A stretch of 64,000 nt of DNA, taken from assembly GCF_003234965.1 (NCBI RefSeq), contig NZ_QKVK01000011.1:1-64000 (forward strand). The letters run 5' to 3'. The notes under the pieces are model-generated. The model had not been told where the DNA came from, ran no database searches, and was given only the letters and a program-made list of their open reading frames with translations. The translations under genes were made by a program, and so were the position numbers. This stretch comes from Aestuariivirga litoralis. GTDB taxonomy: Bacteria > Pseudomonadota > Alphaproteobacteria > Rhizobiales > Aestuariivirgaceae. The stretch's first letter is position 1; each line of letters starts with the position of its first letter. This document shows, piece after piece, positions 19,921-28,705 of this stretch.

Positions 19921-20062
19921 CAGGCCCTCCCCCGAAACATCGAAAAACTATGCGTGCATGCTCCGGGCATTGTAATAGATTTCCGACAGCGCCCGGCGAA
20001 AATCTTGCATCACCGCCCTGCGTCGACCCTAGTCTCGGATGCAGTCGAAGGAGGCCCGACCC
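19921..20062. promoter_or_regulatory. Divergent RidA-operon / aldehyde dehydrogenase promoter region
   Basis: Reading left, TTACAA and CATAGT with a 17-base spacer could serve the RidA operon. Reading right, TTGCAT (20005-20010) followed after 17-18 bases by CCTAGTC could serve the aldehyde dehydrogenase. At 19974-19990 the region carries a 17-bp word (minus strand GCTGTCGGAAATCTATT) that recurs with four changes upstream of the LLM monooxygenase at 33644-33660. Confidence 0.45.
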
Positions 20063-21547
20063 ATGACCACGCTGCAGCGCTACCAGATGTTCATCGACGG
20101 CCAGTGGGTCGATGCCGCGGATGGGCGGACCTTCACCTCGATGAATCCGACGACGGGCGACGACTGGTCGGAGATCCCCGAGGCGACGGCAGCCGACGTC
20201 AACCGCGCGGTGGAGGCCGCGCACCGCGCCTTCACCAGCGGCGAATGGGCCAGTGCGCTCCCCACCACCCGCGGCAAGTATCTCCGCCGCCTCGCCGAAC
20301 TCCTGGCGCAGAAGTCCGAGGAGCTGGGCCGCACCGAGACCATCGACACCGGCAAGATGCTGAAGGAGACGCGCTGGCAGGCGAAGTACATCGCCGAGTT
20401 CTTCCAGTTCTATGCCGGGGCCGCCGACAAGGTAATGGGCAACACGCTGCCCATCGACAAGCCCGACATGCTGGCGATGACGCTGCGCGAGCCCCTGGGC
20501 GTGGTGGCCGCCGTGGTGCCGTGGAACTCGCAGCTGTTCCTCGTGGCGGTGAAGATCGGCCCGGCGCTGGCGGCGGGCAACACCGTGGTGCTGAAGGCCT
20601 CCGAACATGCTTCCGCCCCGATGCTGGATTTCGCGAAGCTCATGGAGGAGGCGGGCTTCCCGCCCGGCGTGTTCAATGTGGTGACGGGCCATGGCGACCC
20701 CTGCGGGCGGGTGCTCACCTCCCATCCGCTGGTGCAGCGCATCTCGTTCACCGGCGGGCCTGAATCGGCGCGCCACATCATCCGCAACTCGGCGGAGAAC
20801 TTCGCCGAGGTGTCGCTGGAACTGGGCGGCAAGTCGCCCTTCCTGGTGTTCGACGACGCCGACCTCGAGAGTGCGGTGAACGGCTCGATCTCGGGGATCT
20901 TCGGCGCCACCGGCCAGTCCTGCGTGGCGGGCTCCAGGCTGTACCTGCAGGAGAAGGTGGCGGACCAGTTCCTCGAGACGATGGTCTCTCGCGCCCGCCA
21001 GATCCGCATCGGCGATCCGCTGCTGGAGGAGACCCAGATGGGCCCGCTCGCCACCCACGGCCAGCTCGCCCGCATCGAGAAGGAAGTGGCCTTCGCACAG
21101 GAGCAGGGGGGCAAGCTTCTCACCGGTGGCCAGCGCCCGCCGGGCCAGAACCGCGGGCTGTTCTACGAACCCACCATCATCGAATGCCGGAGCCAGCAGG
21201 ACCGCATCGTCGACACCGAGATGTTCGGCCCGGTGCTGAGCGTGCTGCGCTTCAAGGACGAGGACGAGGTGGTGCGGCTCGCCAACGACACGAAGCACGG
21301 CCTCGCCGCCGGCGTCTTCACCCGCAACGGGGCCCGCGCCCTGCGCGTGACGAAGCAGCTGCGCGCCGGCATCGTGTGGGTGAACACCTATCGCGTCGTC
21401 TCGCCCATCGCCGAATTCGGCGGCTTCAAGGAGTCGGGCTATGGCCGCGAGAGCGGCTTCCAGGCGATCTACGACTACACGCGGCCCAAGACGGTGTGGA
21501 TCAACACCTCCGACCAGCCGCTGGCCAACCCCTTCGTCATGCGCTGA
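20063..21547 (+). CDS. NAD(P)-dependent aldehyde dehydrogenase
   Basis: Encodes 494 residues from the ATG at 20063, preceded by GAAGGAGG. Typical motifs are VPWNSQLFLVAVKIGPALAAGN (cofactor site, in parts), SFTGGPESARHI, the general base in LELGGKSPFLVF and the nucleophile in TGQSCVAGSRLY (Cys about residue 293). ETQMGPLATHGQLARIE and EMFGPVLSVLRF are also typical. The enzyme oxidises an aldehyde to a carboxylate in the cytoplasm. It diverges from the RidA operon and converges with the acyl-CoA synthetase gene, overlapping it by 11 bases. Substrate could be a betaine-type or semialdehyde intermediate; family-level naming only is safe. Confidence 0.93.
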   Translation: MTTLQRYQMFIDGQWVDAADGRTFTSMNPTTGDDWSEIPEATAADVNRAVEAAHRAFTSGEWASALPTTRGKYLRRLAELLAQKSEELGRTETIDTGKMLKETRWQAKYIAEFFQFYAGAADKVMGNTLPIDKPDMLAMTLREPLGVVAAVVPWNSQLFLVAVKIGPALAAGNTVVLKASEHASAPMLDFAKLMEEAGFPPGVFNVVTGHGDPCGRVLTSHPLVQRISFTGGPESARHIIRNSAENFAEVSLELGGKSPFLVFDDADLESAVNGSISGIFGATGQSCVAGSRLYLQEKVADQFLETMVSRARQIRIGDPLLEETQMGPLATHGQLARIEKEVAFAQEQGGKLLTGGQRPPGQNRGLFYEPTIIECRSQQDRIVDTEMFGPVLSVLRFKDEDEVVRLANDTKHGLAAGVFTRNGARALRVTKQLRAGIVWVNTYRVVSPIAEFGGFKESGYGRESGFQAIYDYTRPKTVWINTSDQPLANPFVMR

Positions 21548-23630
21548 GGCGCTGCATCAGCACGTCGACGGCGCAGGTTTCATGGACGCCGGCGAAGAGC
21601 GGGTTGATCTCGATCTCCGCCACCTCATTGGCCGGGTCGGCGGCGAAGGCGGCGAGGCGTTCGAGCGTGTCGAGGAGGGCCTCGCGGTTCGCGGCGGGCC
21701 TGCCGCGATAGCCAGCGAGCAGGCGGCTGATCTTCAAGCGCGACAGGGCGCGGGCGAGATCGGCGCGCGAGGCGGGCAGCAGCACGGTGACGGCATCGGC
21801 CAGGAGTTCGACGAGGATGCCGCCGGCGGCCAGCGTCATCGCAAGGCCGAATTGCGGGTCGCGCCGGATGCTGACCATCAGCTCCGCCACGGGCTGGGCC
21901 ACCATGGCCTCGACGAGGAACACATCCGTGAGGGCAGCCGGATTGTAGGCCGCGACGTCGGCCCGCATGCGCTGCACGGCCGCGGTGACGTCTTCCGCCG
22001 AGCGCAGGCCCAGCCTCACGGCGCCGGCTTCCGTCTTGTGCGGCAGTTTTTCGCTCACCATCTTGAGGGCCACCGGATAGCCCAGCTCCCGCGACAGCGC
22101 GGCGATCTCCGCGCCGCTGCCAATCCGGCTGTGCGGCACCGCGATGCCCTTTGCGGCAAGCAACGTCTTTGCAGCGGCCTCGTCGATGAGGCGCACGTCT
22201 CCGGCAGGTTGCTGCGGCAGCAACGGTGCTGTCGGACTGGCCGCGATCTCGGCGCGGCGCTCGCCATGCCACGCGGCAGCGGCAATCGCCGCCATGCATT
22301 GCTCGATGCCCTGCATCGGCGCCACGCCCTGCGCCACGAGGAAGCTGCGCGTCTCCTCGTCCAGGTTCTCGGGGATCGTGCTGCACACCGCGGCGGGCAG
22401 CGCTCGCGCCTTCGCCGCGGCGATGAAGGACAGCGTGTCGTTGCGATACCAGGGCTTGCTCTCGTCGAGGCCGGGGGCGGGATAGTCCTGCACGATCACC
22501 GCCGCGTCATGGCCTTGTGCGAAAAGTGTGTCGAACACCGGCCGCGTCTTTTCCGGAATGCCCCAGATCGGCGTCGTATAGTCGAGTGGGTTGGAAACGG
22601 TGGCGGTCTGCGGAAGGAGTACCCGCAGGCTCGCGGCTGTTGCCGCATCGGGTGGCGTGAAGCTCAAGTCCAGCCGCTCGGCATAATCCGCCAGCATGGT
22701 GGCGCCGCCGCCGGAGCAGGTGAGGCCCGCCAGACGCCGGCCCTTCGGAACACCCGCGACGCACAGGAACTTCACCGTCTCCAGCAGCTGCGCCGGACTG
22801 TCGGCGCGGATGATGCCCAGCCTGTCGAACAGCGCATCGTAGAGCTCTTCCGTTCCGGACAGCGAACCGGTGTGGCTGACCGTGAGGCTTGACCCCAGCC
22901 GCGAGGTGCCGGTCTTCAGCGCCACGATGGGCTTGCCGAGAGACAGGCTCTTCAGTGCCGCGCGCTCGAAGGCGGCGACGTCCTTAAGCCCCTCGATGTG
23001 CAGCCCGATGGCGCGCACCTCCGGGCGCTCGCACAGCGCATCGACGAAATCCTCGAGCCGCAGCAGCGTCTGGTTGCCGGCCGAGACCATGTAGGCGAAG
23101 GGCACGCCGCGCTGGCTCATGGTGAAGTCGGAGGACAGCATGCCGGATTGCGTGATGATGGCAGCGCCATGACCGGGGCAGGCACCGCCATGGGTGAAGG
23201 GCCACAGCGCAACCCTGTCGACGTAATTGATGACGCCATAGCAATTGGGCCCGACGAGTGCGAGATTGCCCGCCGCCTGCACCAGTCGCGCCTCGGCATC
23301 GGCCCCCTCGGCACCCGTTTCGCCGAAGCCCGCCGTGTAGCAGACGACACCACCCGCCCCCATGGCGCTGAGCTTGTGCAGCGCCTCGATGGCCGCTTCC
23401 TTCGGCACCGCGAGGAACACCGCGTCTGGCGCTTCCGGCAGATCTTCCACACTGGCGAAGCAGGCGTGGCCGCCGACCTGGCTGCGCTTCGGGTTCACCG
23501 GCCAGAAGGGGCCCGCAAAGCCGATGCGCTTGCATTCCGCCGCCACCGTCTCGGCGTCGCGCCCGCCGATCACCGCGACATGGCGCGGGCGCAGCAGCCG
23601 GTCGAGATTGGCGCGGGCCTTCGGCGTCAT
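21537..23630 (-). CDS. Single-chain NDP-forming acyl-CoA synthetase
   Basis: Encodes 697 residues with the order CoA-binding Rossmann domain (RPRHVAVIGGRDAETVAAEC, about residues 15-135), succinyl-CoA-ligase-like domains (ALVGPNCYGVINY, TQSGMLSSDF, SHTGSLSGTEELYDALF, about 140-460) and C-terminal ATP-grasp domain (PHSRIGSGAEIAALSRELGYPVALKMVSE, about 480-697, with INPLFAG). SHTGSLSG corresponds to the phospho-histidine region of the ligase alpha part. It would interconvert acid, CoA and ATP with acyl-CoA, ADP and phosphate, reversibly. It overlaps the acyl-CoA dehydrogenase gene by four bases and ends the operon led by the beta-keto acid cleavage enzyme. Gamma-butyrobetaine or carnitine is the likely substrate from context. 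Confidence 0.9.
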   Translation of the reverse strand: MTPKARANLDRLLRPRHVAVIGGRDAETVAAECKRIGFAGPFWPVNPKRSQVGGHACFASVEDLPEAPDAVFLAVPKEAAIEALHKLSAMGAGGVVCYTAGFGETGAEGADAEARLVQAAGNLALVGPNCYGVINYVDRVALWPFTHGGACPGHGAAIITQSGMLSSDFTMSQRGVPFAYMVSAGNQTLLRLEDFVDALCERPEVRAIGLHIEGLKDVAAFERAALKSLSLGKPIVALKTGTSRLGSSLTVSHTGSLSGTEELYDALFDRLGIIRADSPAQLLETVKFLCVAGVPKGRRLAGLTCSGGGATMLADYAERLDLSFTPPDAATAASLRVLLPQTATVSNPLDYTTPIWGIPEKTRPVFDTLFAQGHDAAVIVQDYPAPGLDESKPWYRNDTLSFIAAAKARALPAAVCSTIPENLDEETRSFLVAQGVAPMQGIEQCMAAIAAAAWHGERRAEIAASPTAPLLPQQPAGDVRLIDEAAAKTLLAAKGIAVPHSRIGSGAEIAALSRELGYPVALKMVSEKLPHKTEAGAVRLGLRSAEDVTAAVQRMRADVAAYNPAALTDVFLVEAMVAQPVAELMVSIRRDPQFGLAMTLAAGGILVELLADAVTVLLPASRADLARALSRLKISRLLAGYRGRPAANREALLDTLERLAAFAADPANEVAEIEINPLFAGVHETCAVDVLMQRLSA

Positions 23631-24787
23631 GCGCCGAGCGGCCGCAGGATGGCGCGCGAGATGATGTGGCGCTGGATTTCCGAGGTGCCGTCCCAGATGC
23701 GCTCGAGCCTGGCGTCGCGCCACAGGCGCTGGATGGGAAGCTCTTCCATCAGCCCCATGCCGCCATAGATCTGCACCGTGTTGTCGGCCACGCGGTTCAC
23801 CATCTCGGAGCAGTAGAGCTTCACCATCGAGATGTCGGCATCGCTGAGCGTGCCCTCATTGGCGCGGCGCACGGCGTCCTCGACGAGGAGGTCGGCGGCG
23901 CGCAGCTCGGTGGCCATGTCGGCGAGCTTGAAGCCGGTGCCCTGGAACTTGCCGATGGCCTGGCCGAACTGCTTGCGGCTCGCCGCCCATTCTGTGGCAT
24001 AGCCCATCAGCCGCTCCGCCTTGCCGCAGCACGAGGCGCCGACGAAGATGCGGCCATAGGTGAGCCACTGGCCCGAAAGCTCCAGCCCCTTGCCCTCCTC
24101 GCCGAGGATCTGGCGCTGGTGGAGGCGCACGTTGTCGAAGCTGAGCTGGAAGGTCTTGTAGCCCCTGTAGCTGACGCAATGCGTGCCGTCGCGCACGTCG
24201 AAGCCCGGCGTTCCGACGTCGACGAGGAAGGCGGTGACGCGCTTCCTGGACCCGCGCGGGCCCTCATCGACGCCCGTGGCGGCGAAGACGATGGCGAAAT
24301 CCGGCATCACCGGGCCCGAGATGAAATGCTTCGATCCATTGAGGATCCAGTCGTCGCCGTCGCGCCGGGCGTTCGACTTCATGCCCATCACGTCGGAGCC
24401 GGCCTCGGGCTCGGTCAGCGCGAAAAGCTCGCGCTTCTCGCCCTTCACGCAGGGGTAGAGGTAGCGCTCGCGCTGCTCGCCCTCGCAGGCCAGCAGCAGT
24501 TCGGTGGGCCTCGCCACCCAGCTGTGCAGCGCGTGGCTGGTCTTGCCGAATTCGCGCTCCATGATCACCTTGGCCTCGAGGCTCAGGCCCCCGCCGCCCA
24601 CTTCCTCCGGCAGGTTGGCGGCATAGAGGCCCGCCTCATGGGCGCGCGCCTCGATCTGGCGGCCGATCTCGAGGGGCACCTCGCCCAGCCTGTCGACGAG
24701 GTCCTCGTGCGGGTGGAGCTCGGCCTTCATGAAGGCCTGGACGGTTTCCAGCAGCAGGCGGTTTTCGTGGGAACTGACGAGACTCAA
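23627..24787 (-). CDS. Acyl-CoA dehydrogenase (CaiA-like context)
   Basis: Encodes 386 residues from a TTG at 24787, chosen because GGAGG lies six bases upstream and the product then has the normal family length; a GTG at 24799 is an alternative. FALTEPEAGSD (FAD and substrate binding), WILNGSKHFISG, GYKTFQLSFDNVRL, RKQFGQAIGKFQ and the C-terminal QIYGGMGLMEELPIQRLWRDARLERIWDGTSEIQR region (in parts YGGMGLMEE, IWDGTSEIQ) are typical. It introduces a double bond into an acyl-CoA and passes electrons to ETF. Located between the ABC permease and the acyl-CoA synthetase, it fits gamma-butyrobetainyl-CoA oxidation to crotonobetainyl-CoA, by inference. Confidence 0.92.
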   Translation of the reverse strand: MSLVSSHENRLLLETVQAFMKAELHPHEDLVDRLGEVPLEIGRQIEARAHEAGLYAANLPEEVGGGGLSLEAKVIMEREFGKTSHALHSWVARPTELLLACEGEQRERYLYPCVKGEKRELFALTEPEAGSDVMGMKSNARRDGDDWILNGSKHFISGPVMPDFAIVFAATGVDEGPRGSRKRVTAFLVDVGTPGFDVRDGTHCVSYRGYKTFQLSFDNVRLHQRQILGEEGKGLELSGQWLTYGRIFVGASCCGKAERLMGYATEWAASRKQFGQAIGKFQGTGFKLADMATELRAADLLVEDAVRRANEGTLSDADISMVKLYCSEMVNRVADNTVQIYGGMGLMEELPIQRLWRDARLERIWDGTSEIQRHIISRAILRPLGA

Positions 24788-24804
24788 GCGATCCTCCACG
24801 GGGC

Positions 24805-25599
24805 TCAGGCGGCCTCTTCGCCGCGCCTGCGCGACAGGAGCGCGAAGCCGACGATGAAGACGAGGGTTGTACAGATCAGCACCACTGCCGCGGCGGCGAC
24901 GGTGGGGTCGGTGTTCTCGCGCATGCCGTTCCACAGGCGGCGCGGCAGGGTGAAGACGTCGAACTTGGAGATGAACAGCGTCACCACGATCTCGTCCCAT
25001 GACAGGATGAAGGCGAAGACCGCGCCCGCGACGATTCCCGGGCGGATCACCGGCAGGATGACACGGCGCACCGTGGTCGGGAGCGAGGCGCCGAGGCTGC
25101 GCGAGGCCTGTTCGAGCCTGAGGTCGAAATTGGCCAGTGCCGCCGAGACGGTGATCACCACCATGGGAATTGCCAGGATGGCATGGGCAAGGATGATGCC
25201 CATGTAGCTGTCGATCAGGCCGAGCGGCACCCACCAGCGATAGAAGGCCATGGCGGAGATGATCGGCGGCACCATCAGCGGCAGCAGCAGGAAGGCGCGG
25301 ATCGCCTCGATGAAGCGCCCCGACAGGCGCCACAGGCCGATGGCGGCCAGCGTGCCGAGCAGCGTGGCAAGCGCCGAGGAGACGATGGCGATGAGCAGGC
25401 TCTGGCCGAAGCTCGAGATCCATTCCGGGCTGGTCAGCAGGTTCCGGAAGTGGCGCAGCGAGGCGCCTTCCCACGGGAAGGAGAGGTAGGTCTTGCCGGT
25501 GACGGAAACCGGGAAGGCGACGAGCGACGGGATGATGAGGATCGAGAGGATCACCCAGGCGGCGATGCGGTTGATGCGGCCGGCGAGCGAGGGCTTCAT
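24805..25599 (-). CDS. ABC transporter permease (PotC-like)
   Basis: Encodes 264 residues with six membrane segments. The EAA loop reads EQASRSLGASLPTTVRRVILPVIRPGIVAG (shortened: SLGASLPTTVRRVILPVI), the usual contact with the ATPase. The architecture is that of PotC-type permeases for polyamine or quaternary amine importers. It overlaps the PotB-like gene by four bases (25596-25599) and is followed after 17 bases by the acyl-CoA dehydrogenase gene, tying the transporter to that catabolic step. Confidence 0.92.
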   Translation of the reverse strand: MKPSLAGRINRIAAWVILSILIIPSLVAFPVSVTGKTYLSFPWEGASLRHFRNLLTSPEWISSFGQSLLIAIVSSALATLLGTLAAIGLWRLSGRFIEAIRAFLLLPLMVPPIISAMAFYRWWVPLGLIDSYMGIILAHAILAIPMVVITVSAALANFDLRLEQASRSLGASLPTTVRRVILPVIRPGIVAGAVFAFILSWDEIVVTLFISKFDVFTLPRRLWNGMRENTDPTVAAAAVVLICTTLVFIVGFALLSRRRGEEAA

Positions 25600-26444
25600 C
25601 GCGCTGCTCCGCCGAAGACGACCGACAGCTTCATGAAGCGGTTCAGCACATACATCAGCACCAGCACGCTGGCGATCATCAGCGTGGCCAGCATGGCGGC
25701 CACACCCCAGCGCACGGTGACGAGCAGCTGCACCGAGATGTATTCGGCGATCATCTGCACCTTGCCGCCGCCGAGGATGGCGGGGGTCACGTAGAAGCCG
25801 AGCGAGCTGATGAAGACGAGCAGCGCGGCCGCGATGATGCCGGGCCTCGTGAGCGGCAGGAAGACGCGGAAGAAGGTCTGGGCATGGCTGGCGCCGAGGC
25901 TGCGCGAGGCGCTGGAGACGCGCGGGTCGATGCCCTGCATGTTGGCGAGCAGCGGCAGGATGGCGTAGGGCAGCATGTATTCGGTCATGCCGATCAGCAC
26001 GCCGAGCTCATTGCGCATGAGGGGCAGTGGCTCCGCGATGATGCCCAGCCTCAGCAGCATGTCGTTCAGGAGGCCATTGTGGCCGAGCAGCATGAGCCAG
26101 GCGAAGGAGCGCACCAGCACCGAGATCCAGAACGAGATGAGCAGGATCGACATCATGCGCCGGCGCACACCGGCCAGCGCATGCAGCATGGCATAGGACA
26201 CGATGTAGCCGAGCGTGACCGCGGCCACCGTGGTGATGAGGCAGAGCCTGATGGTGCGCCAGATCAGGTTGGCCACCGTGTCGCTCTCGAAGATCTTGGC
26301 ATAGTTGCCGAGGCCGGGCTTCGGGTCGGTGACGCTCAGCAGCAGCACGTTCACGATGGGCGCCACATAGAGCGCCAGCACCAGCAGCACCGCGGGCGCC
26401 ACCAGCAGCCAGTAGGGATTGAACGTGAAGCGGCGCGTGTTCAT
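25596..26444 (-). CDS. ABC transporter permease (PotB-like)
   Basis: Encodes 282 residues from the ATG at 26444, giving NTRRFTFNPYWLLVAPAVLL with a first membrane segment near the start; the frame remains open upstream without a coding look. The EAA loop is present as SSASRSLGASHAQTFFRVFLPL. Six membrane helices are expected. It pairs with the PotC-like protein and the ATPase encoded at 27671-28705. A strong stem-loop separates it from the binding-protein gene. Confidence 0.9.
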   Translation of the reverse strand: MNTRRFTFNPYWLLVAPAVLLVLALYVAPIVNVLLLSVTDPKPGLGNYAKIFESDTVANLIWRTIRLCLITTVAAVTLGYIVSYAMLHALAGVRRRMMSILLISFWISVLVRSFAWLMLLGHNGLLNDMLLRLGIIAEPLPLMRNELGVLIGMTEYMLPYAILPLLANMQGIDPRVSSASRSLGASHAQTFFRVFLPLTRPGIIAAALLVFISSLGFYVTPAILGGGKVQMIAEYISVQLLVTVRWGVAAMLATLMIASVLVLMYVLNRFMKLSVVFGGAAR

Positions 26445-26454
26445 GGGCGGGGAG

Positions 26455-26483
26455 GCACGCGCCCCGGCGGGCGGGGCGCGTGC
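26455..26483 (-). other. Intercistronic stem-loop between binding protein and permease genes
   Basis: An 11-bp perfect stem (GCACGCGCCCC with GGGGCGCGTGC) and seven-base loop lies between the binding-protein stop (26498) and the permease start (26444). It has no T-tract. In many ABC operons such a structure protects the upstream mRNA or attenuates read-through, so the binding protein is made in excess; here that role is inferred. Confidence 0.65.
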
Positions 26484-26497
26484 ATCGTTCTCCTGTG

Positions 26498-27607
26498 TCA
26501 GCCGATGGCGTCGAGGAAGGCGTTGACGGCGTCGCCGCCATTGTCGGCCCACCACACCGGATCGTTGAAGATCACCTTGTCGATGTTCTGCGCCGAGTTG
26601 ACGGCATAGGGCGCCATGGCCTCCGGGATCTTGGCGAAGGCTTCGGGGTTCGACGGCGTCATGCCGAGGCAGTCGAGGATGGCGAGCTGCGAGTCGACCT
26701 GCAGGGCCTGCGCGATGAACTTCATCACGTTGTCGCGGCCCGCCGGGTTGCCGCGCGGCACGATGTAGGCGCCGGGCATGGCGATCGCCTCGTTCATCAC
26801 CATCTTGTAGCGGCCATTGGTGCGCTCCTCGATGGTCTTGCCGCGGTTCTGCCAGATCATGCCCATCGCCACTTCGCCGTTGACGATCATGTCATGGGCT
26901 TCCGAGCCCGAGCCCCAGTAGAGGCTGTCGCCCTTGATGGTCTTGATCTTGGTGATGGCGCGCGGCACGTCGCAGGGGTAGACCTTGTCCTTCGGTACGC
27001 CGTCGGCGACCAGCGCGCTCTCGATCGAGCCGTTGGCCCATTTGTAGAGCGAGCGCTTGCCGGGGAACTTGGCGGTGTCATAGAAGTCGGCCCAGCCCTG
27101 GGGCGGATTGTCGCCGAAGGCCTTGGTGTCATACATGAAGGCGTAGCCGTAGAAGATGACGCAGACGCCATAGTCCCAGGCGAAGCCGTCCTTGATCTGC
27201 TTCTTGTTGACGATGTTGTAGTCGATGGCCTCGAGATGGCCCGACTTGCCGAGCGCAATGGCATCGAAGCCGTCGGCGTCGCAGACGTCGGCCGTCACCT
27301 TGCCGGAATCGACCATCTCCTTGATCTTGCCCTGGAGCGGCCCCGAGGTGTCGAACTTCAGCGGAATGCCGGTCGCGGCGGTGAAGGGCTTGCCGATGGC
27401 GCTGCCGTGGCAGCTCTCGGATTCACCGCCCCAGTTCCACATGACGATCTCGTTGGCGGCGGCTTCGGCGTCGCCGGCCTTCACCGCCAGCGTGGCGACT
27501 CCCGCCAGGCCGCACAGCATCAGGAAGCTGCGGCGGTCGAGCCGGCCGGACTTGAAGGCAATTGCACCCTCGCGCGCGAGGTCATTCAGGAAAGCTTTGT
27601 CTTTCAT
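26498..27607 (-). CDS. ABC transporter substrate-binding protein (PotD-like, probable quaternary amine)
   Basis: Encodes 369 residues from the ATG at 27607. A twin-arginine-type signal (LDRRSFLMLCGLAGVATLAV, about residues 24-43) precedes the mature domain, so Tat export is possible. It belongs to the extracellular solute-binding family of PotD/PotF. Several Trp-rich segments (MWNWGGES, FAWDYGVC, LYWGSGSE, MIWQNRG, DPVWWADNGG) could form an aromatic cage for a quaternary ammonium or polyamine ligand. Neighbouring carnitine genes favour carnitine, gamma-butyrobetaine or crotonobetaine. Confidence 0.88.
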   Translation of the reverse strand: MKDKAFLNDLAREGAIAFKSGRLDRRSFLMLCGLAGVATLAVKAGDAEAAANEIVMWNWGGESESCHGSAIGKPFTAATGIPLKFDTSGPLQGKIKEMVDSGKVTADVCDADGFDAIALGKSGHLEAIDYNIVNKKQIKDGFAWDYGVCVIFYGYAFMYDTKAFGDNPPQGWADFYDTAKFPGKRSLYKWANGSIESALVADGVPKDKVYPCDVPRAITKIKTIKGDSLYWGSGSEAHDMIVNGEVAMGMIWQNRGKTIEERTNGRYKMVMNEAIAMPGAYIVPRGNPAGRDNVMKFIAQALQVDSQLAILDCLGMTPSNPEAFAKIPEAMAPYAVNSAQNIDKVIFNDPVWWADNGGDAVNAFLDAIG

Positions 27608-27670
27608 GGTCACGTCCTCCATTTTGCTGCGGCCTCGGCCGCGGTCATCGTTGCGGGCCTGCGCCCGGTC

Positions 27671-28705
27671 TCATGCGGATCTTGCGCCCGCTTCTTCGCC
27701 GTCACCGCCCTCGACCTCGACCTGAGCATCATCGCTCCAGCAGAGATCGACGGCCTGTGAGTCACTGAACGGCCCCGCATTGCGCCAGGCGGGGACGTGA
27801 ACCTCGATCACCGGGTGGCCCTCGGCCACGACCATCAGCTTGAGGGTGGCGCCCATGTAGGTGATGCCGCGGATGGTGCCAGTGAGCCGGTTCTGGCCAT
27901 GGCCCCGGCCGGCGTGGAACACCTCGATCTTTTCGGGGCGCAGCGCGAAGGTCCGGCCATCGCGGTGGATGAAGTTGCTCTTGCCGAGGAAGCTCGCGGC
28001 AAAGGCGGTGCGCGGCCTTTCGTAGAGTGCCTCCGGGCTGCCCACCTGCACGACCTTGCCGCGATTCATGATCACGATGCGGTCCGACATGGTGAGGGCT
28101 TCCTCCTGGTCATGCGTCACGTAGATGAAGGTGGTGCCGACGCGGTTGTGGATCTCCTTCAGCTGCTCCTGCACGTCGGCGCGCAGCTTGCGGTCGAGCG
28201 CGCCCAGGGGCTCGTCGAGGAGCAGGACGCGGGGCGAGAAGCTGAGCGCGCGGGCCAGCGCCACGCGCTGCTGCTGGCCGCCCGACAGCTGGTGCGGATA
28301 GCGGCCGGCGAAGCCCTTGAGCTGCACGAGGTCCAGCATCTCGCCGACGCGCGCGTCGATCTCGGGCCTGGGCTTCCGGCGGATCTCGAGCGGATAGGCG
28401 ATGTTCTTCGCCACCGTCATGTGCGGGAACAGGGCATAGCCCTGGAACACCATGCCGAAATTGCGCTTCTCGGGCGGGGTCGCGGCAATCGATGCGCCGC
28501 CCACCAGGATGTCGCCCTGCGTGATGTCCTGGAAGCCCGCCAGCATCATCAGCAGCGTGGTCTTGCCGGAACCGGACGGCCCCAGCAGCGTCAGGAACTC
28601 GCCCGCGCGGATGTCGAGCGACACGCCGTCGACGGCGGTCATCTTCCCGTATCGCTTGGTGACGCCCTGGAAGACGACACCGATGCCGGAAGGGCTGGCG
28701 CTCAT
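27671..28705 (-). CDS. ABC transporter ATP-binding protein (PotA-like)
   Basis: Encodes 344 residues from the ATG at 28705, which overlaps the stop of the upstream cleavage-enzyme gene by four bases. Walker [10 protein letters not shown] (about residues 42-50), Q-loop [13 protein letters not shown], signature [15 protein letters not shown], Walker [13 protein letters not shown] and H-loop YVTHDQEEA are all intact. A C-terminal TOBE-like regulatory domain follows ([14 protein letters not shown]). It energises the PotBC-like permease pair downstream. A 63-base gap separates it from the binding-protein gene. Confidence 0.94.
   Translation of the reverse strand: MSASPSGIGVVFQGVTKRYGKMTAVDGVSLDIRAGEFLTLLGPSGSGKTTLLMMLAGFQDITQGDILVGGASIAATPPEKRNFGMVFQGYALFPHMTVAKNIAYPLEIRRKPRPEIDARVGEMLDLVQLKGFAGRYPHQLSGGQQQRVALARALSFSPRVLLLDEPLGALDRKLRADVQEQLKEIHNRVGTTFIYVTHDQEEALTMSDRIVIMNRGKVVQVGSPEALYERPRTAFAASFLGKSNFIHRDGRTFALRPEKIEVFHAGRGHGQNRLTGTIRGITYMGATLKLMVVAEGHPVIEVHVPAWRNAGPFSDSQAVDLCWSDDAQVEVEGGDGEEAGARSA

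Noticed and set aside
23627-25474. Apparent 615-residue fusion upstream of the acyl-CoA dehydrogenase
   Set aside because: The first 230 residues are an alternate frame of the PotC-like permease gene. A GGAGG site and TTG at 24787 give a normal enzyme.
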